Positions 58,699 through 64,000 of a DNA stretch of 64,000 bases are shown here, in pieces; within the stretch, counting starts at the first letter, position 1, and each line of letters opens with the position of its first letter. The translations under genes were made by a program, and so were the position numbers. Below the pieces are notes generated by a model. The model ran no database searches. It worked only from the letters and a program-made list of their open reading frames with translations, and was not told the DNA's origin. This DNA comes from Arcticibacterium sp964021845 (GTDB lineage: Bacteria > Bacteroidota > Bacteroidia > Cytophagales > Spirosomataceae), in NCBI RefSeq assembly GCF_964021845.1, contig NZ_CAXHZC010000004.1, positions 372,001 through 436,000 of the forward strand. Direction: 5' to 3'.

Positions 58699-59689
58699 AG
58701 GCCATTTTGGCAAATTCACCTTTGGCACCAACAGCGTAGCAATGCTTCCCCACACAGCGAACCACATGGTATGGAGTTTTGTCAATAACATTCCAAGAAA
58801 TTCCAAAATCTGAAGAAACGGAAGTTCCAGAAGTACCAGTTACTATCAATTTCTCACCACTTAAAGCCGCCGACTCTTTTAAACCTTGTGGATTGATTTC
58901 TTGCGTTTTCCAAGTTCTTCCACCATCTACGGTTCTAGCAAAATTGACTTGTTCCGTTTTGTCGTCTTTATAGTCGCCACCCAAGAGTACACCATTATTT
59001 TTTGACCAAAAATGTAAACCAAATATGCCGCTGGTAGCTCCGGAAGGGAACTTACTTTCTAAAACCTCCCAAGATTTACCTTGGTCAGGCGTGTGAAGTA
59101 TCCTACTCTGAAAGGCATACCAAGCTTCGTCTTGATAAGTTACCAAGCAGCTATTACTAGCTGCAAAAGATGCTTCACCCTTCTTTGGCTTTGGAAACAA
59201 ATCGGTTGACATTCGTTCCCAGGTGTTACCACCATCTTTGGTTTCTAAAATATAAACTTCATTGTCAATAGGGTCGCCTATTATTAAGCTATGTAATTTG
59301 TTAAAGAAGGCTATGCCGTCTAAGAAAACACCTTTTTCTTTAGTTTCAAAAACGAGTTGCCATGATAGTCCACCATCTACAGTTTTAAATATTTTGGCTT
59401 GGTCTTCTTCGGCTAAACCCGCACTTACTATAATAGCAGTTTTCTTGTCAATGGCTTTAATGCCTCTAAAATCTAAAGCTACTTCTGGTTTGACAGCATA
59501 CTGTTGCCAGGTTTTTCCTCCATCAAGCGTTTTTATTACTGTATTGTTTGAGCCGCCGGCCCAAACTACTTTTTTACTAAACACATCCATGGAGCGGAAT
59601 GACGCGGAGGTGCCAATATCAAGCTTTTCCCATTGAGAAAAAGTAACATGACTAGTTATAAGACAGAGAAGTAGAAACTTGAATCTCAT
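58691..59689 (-). CDS. YCF48/Asp-box beta-propeller exported protein
   Basis: A 332-residue protein with a signal peptide (about 1-18). It contains repeated Asp-box motifs: DGGKTWQQ, DGGLSWQL, DGGNTWER, DQGKSWEV, DGGRTWKT and DFGISWNV, i.e. six to seven blades as in BNR/YCF48 propellers. The plant and cyanobacterial relative (HCF136/Ycf48) assembles photosystem II; in Bacteroidota such proteins are extracytoplasmic with unknown clients. No sorting domain or membrane segment is seen, so it is probably periplasmic. Confidence 0.85.
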   Translation of the reverse strand: MRFKFLLLCLITSHVTFSQWEKLDIGTSASFRSMDVFSKKVVWAGGSNNTVIKTLDGGKTWQQYAVKPEVALDFRGIKAIDKKTAIIVSAGLAEEDQAKIFKTVDGGLSWQLVFETKEKGVFLDGIAFFNKLHSLIIGDPIDNEVYILETKDGGNTWERMSTDLFPKPKKGEASFAASNSCLVTYQDEAWYAFQSRILHTPDQGKSWEVLESKFPSGATSGIFGLHFWSKNNGVLLGGDYKDDKTEQVNFARTVDGGRTWKTQEINPQGLKESAALSGEKLIVTGTSGTSVSSDFGISWNVIDKTPYHVVRCVGKHCYAVGAKGEFAKMALK

Positions 59690-59779
59690 TTTTTGTAAAG
59701 AATTGACATGCTTTTAGAGCAGTATCGTTATTAATGCACAATTAAAACTTTTAAAGTAATAGATTTTTAAGGCTTTCAC

Positions 59780-59787
59780 TAATTTTG
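59780..59787 (+). promoter_or_regulatory. Candidate -7 element overlapping the batD start (possible leaderless mRNA)
   Basis: TAATTTTG matches TAnnTTTG only 4 bases before the ATG at 59792. With the usual spacing the transcript would begin at or next to the ATG. No TTG at the ideal upstream spacing. Confidence 0.35.
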
Positions 59788-59791
59788 CGTG

Positions 59792-61168
59792 ATGCGTTGG
59801 ATACATACGTGCTTATTACTTCTAATTAGTCTTTCTGGTATTTGCCAAGAGAAAGCCGATATAAGCATATCTACGTCTTCAAAGGTCATGGAGGTTGGTG
59901 ATGTTTTTAGTATAAAAATCAACATCAGAGGTTCTCAAAACTCAAACGTAAAAGCCTTTCCTCAAATAGAAGGTTTTCAAAAAGAGGGAAGGTCTGTTTC
60001 TCATGCAAATGTCAAAATAGATGACAAAACTATTTTGCAGCATATAGTTACGCAAAACTATAGAGCTGTAAAGTGGGGCACTTTTGACCTACCGGAATAT
60101 GAATTTTTGGTCAATGGAAAAGTACTCATGTTAGATGCCGAAGAGCTTACCGTGAGTAATTCTGAAAACCCTTTAGATACCGAGCTGGTAGATACTTTGA
60201 TAACAAATGAAGACGCTCTGTTGTTTTTGTTTGTAGATAAATCAAACATTGTAGTGGGAGAGGGCTTTAGAGTAAATTTGGCTTTTTATGTTTCTGATGA
60301 CAATACAGCCTCTTGGGAGTTTCCAAAGAATTTGACACAGCAAATTAATCAAATTAGTAATCAACTCAAGCCAGATAATTGTTTGGAGAGTAGAAGAGAG
60401 ATAATTGATATTAAACCTGAACCAGCGGTGGTAAAGGGAAAAAACTATATCAAGTATAAGTTTTTTGAAAGCGTCTATTATCCATTATCGCAAAAAAGCA
60501 TTGAATTATCTTCTGCAAGATTAAATATGGACAAGGTTTCTATTGGGGCAGATAGCAGCAGGGTAGTGGAGGTTCGTTCGTTTTTTAGCAGAGGTTATAC
60601 GGTGAATGTATCTGCATTACCTGAGCACCCTCTAAAGGACAGGGTAGCGGTAGGAAAGTTTAAGCTGAAAGAGTTAAGTAAAGTAGGTGCAGTTAAAACA
60701 GGGAAAATATTAAGCTACAGTATCAATATCAAAGGAGAAGGAAATGTCAAAACCATGCTTTTTGATAAACCTGAAAACGATAAGAATTTTGATTTCTACC
60801 CACCACAAACAGAGTATTCTCAAACAGAAGGCTATATTTCAGGTGAAAAAACATTCACCTTTAAAGTTTTTCCTAAAGACTCGGGCTATTTTGACATGGG
60901 TAACTATTTCTATTGGGTTTATTACAATACTCAAAAACAAGAATACGACACTTTAAAGGCTAAACAGAGTCTAATAGTTACTGGAGAGCGGATAGAAACA
61001 TCGGCAGTAAACTCAAAAGGGGTGTACGATAATTTAGAGCAAAGAAGCATTTCTGAGCGTAGTATTAATTATAGAAGCATAGTAAAAGTTTCTATCAATG
61101 TGCTACTTTTTTTGATGTTGGTAGGAATGCTCTTTATTTTTGATTTTAGAAGACAGCGACGCGAATAA
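59792..61168 (+). CDS. BatD family membrane protein
   Basis: A 458-residue protein of the BatD family (Bacteroides aerotolerance). A signal peptide (about 1-19, ending ICQ) precedes several Ig-like domains with family features: ISTSSKVMEVGDVFSIKI, ILQHIVTQNYRAVKWGTF and LLFLFVDKSNIVVGEGFRV. A single C-terminal membrane helix (about 432-451) ends in RRQRRE. I prefer ATG 59792 to the GTG one codon upstream. BatA, BatB, BatC and the MoxR ATPase normally encoded with it are absent here. The C-terminal end overlaps the open frame of aroC, whose true start is 13 bp downstream. Confidence 0.88.
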   Translation: MRWIHTCLLLLISLSGICQEKADISISTSSKVMEVGDVFSIKINIRGSQNSNVKAFPQIEGFQKEGRSVSHANVKIDDKTILQHIVTQNYRAVKWGTFDLPEYEFLVNGKVLMLDAEELTVSNSENPLDTELVDTLITNEDALLFLFVDKSNIVVGEGFRVNLAFYVSDDNTASWEFPKNLTQQINQISNQLKPDNCLESRREIIDIKPEPAVVKGKNYIKYKFFESVYYPLSQKSIELSSARLNMDKVSIGADSSRVVEVRSFFSRGYTVNVSALPEHPLKDRVAVGKFKLKELSKVGAVKTGKILSYSINIKGEGNVKTMLFDKPENDKNFDFYPPQTEYSQTEGYISGEKTFTFKVFPKDSGYFDMGNYFYWVYYNTQKQEYDTLKAKQSLIVTGERIETSAVNSKGVYDNLEQRSISERSINYRSIVKVSINVLLFLMLVGMLFIFDFRRQRRE

Positions 61169-61181
61169 CAAACCACAAAAA

Positions 61182-62258
61182 ATGGGAAGCACTTACGGTA
61201 AAATTTTCAATATTTCTACATTCGGAGAGTCACATGGTAAGGCCATAGGCGTGGTGATAGATGGCTGCCCAGCAGGTGTGGAGTTTAATGAGGAATTTAT
61301 ACAAGCCGAATTAGACAAAAGAAAACCAGGTCAGTCTAGGATAACTACACAAAGAAAAGAAGCGGACAGTGTAGATGTGCTATCAGGAGTTTTTGAGGGT
61401 AAAACCACAGGAACACCAATAGCTTTGGTGATAAACAACCAAGACCAACGAAGTAAAGACTACGGCCACATAGCCGATAAATTCAGGCCTTCTCACGCAG
61501 ATTATACCTATTCAGCTAAATATGGAAATAGAGACTACAGAGGCGGGGGAAGAAGTTCGGCCCGTGAAACAGCTGCTAGAGTAGCTGCAGGAGCTATTGC
61601 CAAAACTATTTTGAGTGACATGGGCATAGAAATAGCGGCATACGTGAAGCAGGTAGGAAGGTTAAAGCTTGACAAGTCTTACGAAGATTTAGACCTATCA
61701 AAAAGGTATGATAACGCAGTAAGATGCCCTGATGCCGCTATGGCTCAAGAAATGTTTGACTACATAGATGAGACCCGAAAAAAAGGGGACTCAATTGGTG
61801 GCGTGATAACTTGTGTAGCTTCAGGAGTGCCTGTAGGCTGGGGTGAGCCAGTTTTTGATAAACTTCATGCAGAACTTGGTAAAGCTATGTTAAGTATCAA
61901 TGCCGTTAAAGGTTTTGAATACGGAAGTGGTTTTGACGGTGTTGAGCTGTACGGTTCAGAGCATAATGATGAGTTTTTTACCAACGAAGCTGGTGAGGTA
62001 AAGACTAAAACCAACCATGCCGGAGGTATTTTAGGAGGAATTAGCAGCGGAGAAGATATTTATTTCAACGTTGCATTTAAGCCTACTGCCACTATCATGA
62101 AAGACCAAGATAGTGTAAATGCCGATGGTGAGTCTGTAACAGTATCTGGCAAGGGAAGACATGACCCCTGTGTGCTGCCAAGAGCTGTACCTATAGTAGA
62201 AGCCATGGCAGCTTTAGTGCTTGTTGACTTTTATTTGAGAGCCAAGGCAGATAAATAA
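61182..62258 (+). CDS. aroC: Chorismate synthase
   Basis: Last enzyme of the shikimate pathway; forms chorismate from EPSP using reduced FMN. The 358-residue protein starts at ATG 61182 (MGSTYGKIFNISTFGESHG); an upstream ATG at 61140 lies inside batD. Signatures are GESHGKAIGVVIDG, FRPSHADYTY, DYRGGGRSSARETAARVAAG, GGILGGISSGEDI and RHDPCVLPRAVPIVEAM. It lies 13 bp after batD. Its terminator appears to be inside the 3' end of the facing gene. Confidence 0.98.
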   Translation: MGSTYGKIFNISTFGESHGKAIGVVIDGCPAGVEFNEEFIQAELDKRKPGQSRITTQRKEADSVDVLSGVFEGKTTGTPIALVINNQDQRSKDYGHIADKFRPSHADYTYSAKYGNRDYRGGGRSSARETAARVAAGAIAKTILSDMGIEIAAYVKQVGRLKLDKSYEDLDLSKRYDNAVRCPDAAMAQEMFDYIDETRKKGDSIGGVITCVASGVPVGWGEPVFDKLHAELGKAMLSINAVKGFEYGSGFDGVELYGSEHNDEFFTNEAGEVKTKTNHAGGILGGISSGEDIYFNVAFKPTATIMKDQDSVNADGESVTVSGKGRHDPCVLPRAVPIVEAMAALVLVDFYLRAKADK

Positions 62259-62261
62259 AAA

Positions 62262-63293
62262 CTATAAACCATCTAAAAAATCGAGTAAGGCTTCGGGGGT
62301 AGTTTCCACCAAGTTTAACTCGATTTTTTGGTTTTTTGCCACGGTTAAACCTTCTTTCCATTCAGCATACACGAGGTCATTACTTGATACAGCATAAGCT
62401 ACATAGGTGTAGTTTTGGCCTATAGGTACTTCTAAAGAGACTCCATTTTTTACTGCTATAATTGAATTTATATCAGGAAAATACAAGTATAAAAGGATAG
62501 CATTCAATGGTGCATTTTTAGCCTCAAAACTAATGGTAGTTAGAGGGCTTTCATCGTTAAGAAAACGGTCGCAGTTAATCCATCCTAAATCACCAGTAAA
62601 GAATTCATAGTTATTGTCATTTACGGTTAGTGACACTCTCTCTGTATTAAAGCAATTACTATCAATACCTGGTTGCCTTTTGTCAGAATTACATTCATAG
62701 GTTATCCATTGAGGTTCTTCTTCCCAGTTTAAGTTTCCCTCCACATCTTCTTCGCCAGTAAATAGCCTCATCTGATTGTCAGGTTTTTTTGTGGGAATTT
62801 TTATTCTTAGGTAATGGTCATCCTTAAGAATTACTTCATCACCATCTTTTGTGATTCTTATAAAAATTTCACCACCAGTTTTCAGAAGCTTTCCATTAGA
62901 AACGGTGGGCTTCCCATTCAAAATAATATCGCCAGGGCTAAAAAGTTCAATGAGTTCTATATTCACAGGAAAACTAACAGGAGAATTATCTTTCTTTTTG
63001 ACAAACTTTTCTACCTCTACATAAACCTGAGTGCCATTTACACTGACAAATGGCATGCTGTTATCTATATTGACAGGGATTTTTGCAGGTTGAGCTAAAA
63101 AGAGATTAGATGCCTCCGTATTATTTTTAAAATCAATTTCTTCTGGCTCTGGTTCAGGCTCACCTTCAGTTTCTGAGCCTGTTTCGGGAATTTCCACTTC
63201 TACAGCGGTTTCTTTCTCCAAAGGTTTTAGTCGGTCATCCGAGCAGCCCCAAATAAATATGAAAAAAAGGAAGAACGTGATTTTGTTTTTCAT
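62262..63293 (-). CDS. Hypothetical lipoprotein with acidic linker
   Basis: A 343-residue lipoprotein: signal FFLFFIFIWG then Cys17. An acidic Glu/Pro-rich linker (about 30-55, with TEGEPEPEPEE) would hold the beta-rich body away from the membrane. The body has strands such as VSVNGTQVYVEVEKFV and GKLLKTGGEIFIRITKDGDEV and two Cys (NCFNT, INCDRF). I recognise no family. It lies 19 bp after the barrel-like gene upstream on the same strand. Confidence 0.65.
   Translation of the reverse strand: MKNKITFFLFFIFIWGCSDDRLKPLEKETAVEVEIPETGSETEGEPEPEPEEIDFKNNTEASNLFLAQPAKIPVNIDNSMPFVSVNGTQVYVEVEKFVKKKDNSPVSFPVNIELIELFSPGDIILNGKPTVSNGKLLKTGGEIFIRITKDGDEVILKDDHYLRIKIPTKKPDNQMRLFTGEEDVEGNLNWEEEPQWITYECNSDKRQPGIDSNCFNTERVSLTVNDNNYEFFTGDLGWINCDRFLNDESPLTTISFEAKNAPLNAILLYLYFPDINSIIAVKNGVSLEVPIGQNYTYVAYAVSSNDLVYAEWKEGLTVAKNQKIELNLVETTPEALLDFLDGL
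62275..62333 (+). terminator. aroC terminator embedded in the facing lipoprotein gene
   Basis: AAAAAATCGAGT (62275-62286) and ACTCGATTTTTT (62318-62329) form a perfect 12-bp stem with a 31-base loop, flanked by AACC (62267-62270) and GGTT (62330-62333). The stem lies entirely within the last codons of the minus-strand lipoprotein gene. Confidence 0.6.
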
Positions 63294-63312
63294 CGGATTG
63301 ATAATGAGTATT

Positions 63313-63837
63313 TTAAATGAATTTAGGGCATTTTAGTTGTTTGTTTTTACGTCTTTTATTAGGTGTAAGCCTAATGCCTAATTCGGAGAAGGCTTCATTC
63401 CAAATAGGGTTATATTTCAATTCAGTAAAAATAATAAACTTGTTTAATGGGATTTGGATTCCGGCACCTAGCTCGGGTAAGGCATTGACCTCCTTTGCTT
63501 TAGGGTTTACAGTAGGGGCGTAATTTAGCCAATAGTTCACCTCACCACCTGCCAAAGCATAAATGCCGAGGGAGTTGTTTTCATAAATGGAGTAATGCAA
63601 CATTAGCCCAGCATACGCCTCATGAATGGTGTTAAAGGCAGGCTGATATCTTACCTGTGGAACAATGGAAAGCTTTTCAGTTAGTGCTACGTAATAGCGT
63701 AAACCCACACCAGCATTCTTAACACCGTAATTATAATTGACCGTGAGTCCAAGGTTTTTTATTACCTGAGAGTGTGCTGTGCCATGCCAGCAAAGTAGCA
63801 TTAAAAGTAGTGTCAATACTTTTAGTAGTTTTTTCAT
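63313..63837 (-). CDS. Small outer-membrane beta-barrel-like protein
   Basis: A 174-residue exported protein with a signal peptide (about 1-24, ending AHSQ). The mature part has alternating short strands (LGLTVNYNYGVKNAGVGLRYYVAL, split over two strands, and LSIVPQVRYQPAF, FIIFTELKYNPIW), as in small eight-stranded outer-membrane barrels. It ends in a basic KRRKNKQLKCPKF tail, odd for a barrel, which usually ends in an aromatic residue. It begins 12 bp after the pyrR-like stop and may be co-transcribed with it. Confidence 0.65.
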   Translation of the reverse strand: MKKLLKVLTLLLMLLCWHGTAHSQVIKNLGLTVNYNYGVKNAGVGLRYYVALTEKLSIVPQVRYQPAFNTIHEAYAGLMLHYSIYENNSLGIYALAGGEVNYWLNYAPTVNPKAKEVNALPELGAGIQIPLNKFIIFTELKYNPIWNEAFSELGIRLTPNKRRKNKQLKCPKFI

Positions 63838-63849
63838 GGATACTTTTTA

Positions 63850-64000
63850 TCAATACAGATAAACCCCGTACTCTTTCTTGTTATCTAAAATAACCTTTAC
63901 GTGGTCATTTAGTGTGGTAGCCAAATTATAACCGACATAGTCAGCTCTAACAGGAAAGTTTAAATAGTCTCGATCCACCAGTACTGCTACCTGAAGTCTT
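63850..64000 (-). CDS. pyrR: PyrR-like bifunctional phosphoribosyltransferase, C-terminal end (cut by window edge)
   Basis: Only the last 49 codons are visible. They read RLQVAVLVDRDYLNFPVRAD followed by YVGYNLATTLNDHVKVIL, closely matching the C-terminus of PyrR (family pattern LVDRGHRELPIRADYVGKNxPT). PyrR proteins are uracil phosphoribosyltransferases that in many bacteria also regulate pyrimidine genes by attenuation. The family Gly/His after DR is replaced here by DY, so the exact subfamily is uncertain. The rest of the gene is beyond the right edge. Confidence 0.75.
   Translation of the reverse strand, partial: RLQVAVLVDRDYLNFPVRADYVGYNLATTLNDHVKVILDNKKEYGVYLY

Noticed and set aside
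61140..61181. Upstream ATG for aroC
   Set aside because: It lies inside batD; AroC proteins begin at the MGSTYGKIF position.
62814..63098. 94-residue plus-strand ORF
   Set aside because: Antisense to a lipoprotein gene with a clear signal peptide and lipobox; composition looks like a shadow.
1..64000. tRNA, rRNA, CRISPR arrays, intact insertion sequences or prophage
   Set aside because: No cloverleaf-like tRNA, rRNA core sequence, regularly spaced repeats, transposase or phage structural genes were seen by reading; a tRNAscan, Infernal or ISfinder run would be decisive.

Overview
The window looks like chromosomal DNA of an AT-rich Bacteroidota bacterium, probably of the order Cytophagales. 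The evidence is a type IX secretion C-terminal sorting domain (on the M4 protease), a DUF4270 lipoprotein, a bacillithiol-type YtxJ, promoters of the Bacteroidota form TTG-N19-TAnnTTTG (textbook copies before rpmH and rpsF), and start sites that mostly lack a strong Shine-Dalgarno. No rRNA, tRNA, CRISPR array, prophage or intact insertion sequence was seen. Both ends cut genes: an M1 aminopeptidase on the left and a pyrR-like phosphoribosyltransferase on the right.

1-18 kb is mostly housekeeping: folB with a DivIVA/HhH protein, a WD40 protein, a phosphopantetheinyl transferase, glmS-panC-ytxJ, a short GT5 glycogen synthase with DUF4270, an M61 peptidase, rpmH-rnpA, an S41 protease with tsaB, hpf, and a coupled pair of uncharacterised genes (15.0-18.0 kb). 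18.3-21.8 kb is a large secreted thermolysin-like protease.

21.9-40.4 kb is the most interesting part. A tightly overlapping operon (multispanning GT-C-like protein, membrane-anchored Ig-like protein, doubly anchored GH5-like glycosidase, GT4 glycosyltransferase) converges on an opposite-strand operon encoding a response-regulator/GT2 glycosyltransferase fusion, a STAS protein without the usual phospho-serine, and a Wzx-like flippase. Next come a DUF4184 membrane protein and a TPR/YaiO-type outer-membrane protein. These are followed by a compact signalling operon: H-NOX haem sensor, soluble hybrid kinase with HPt, FIST-domain (NosP-like) protein, and a second hybrid kinase. My inference is a nitric-oxide or redox-sensing phosphorelay that controls synthesis or export of an exopolysaccharide, with the receiver-GT2 fusion as a direct enzymatic output.

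40.4-54.4 kb is mixed: a decayed gene remnant, a lone CheY-like regulator, a PhnP-like MBL hydrolase, a TonB-dependent receptor, a two-hairpin intergenic repeat, a FAN1-like VRR-NUC nuclease, DUF2625, an exported methyltransferase, a GNAT enzyme, a cytochrome c, the rpsF-rpsR-rplI operon and pgk. 54.5-64 kb holds a DUF4386 protein, a 33-residue lysine-rich peptide, a YHYH/EF-hand exported cluster, a dienelactone hydrolase, a YCF48-like protein, BatD, aroC and two envelope proteins. Several convergent gene pairs share or embed strong terminator hairpins.
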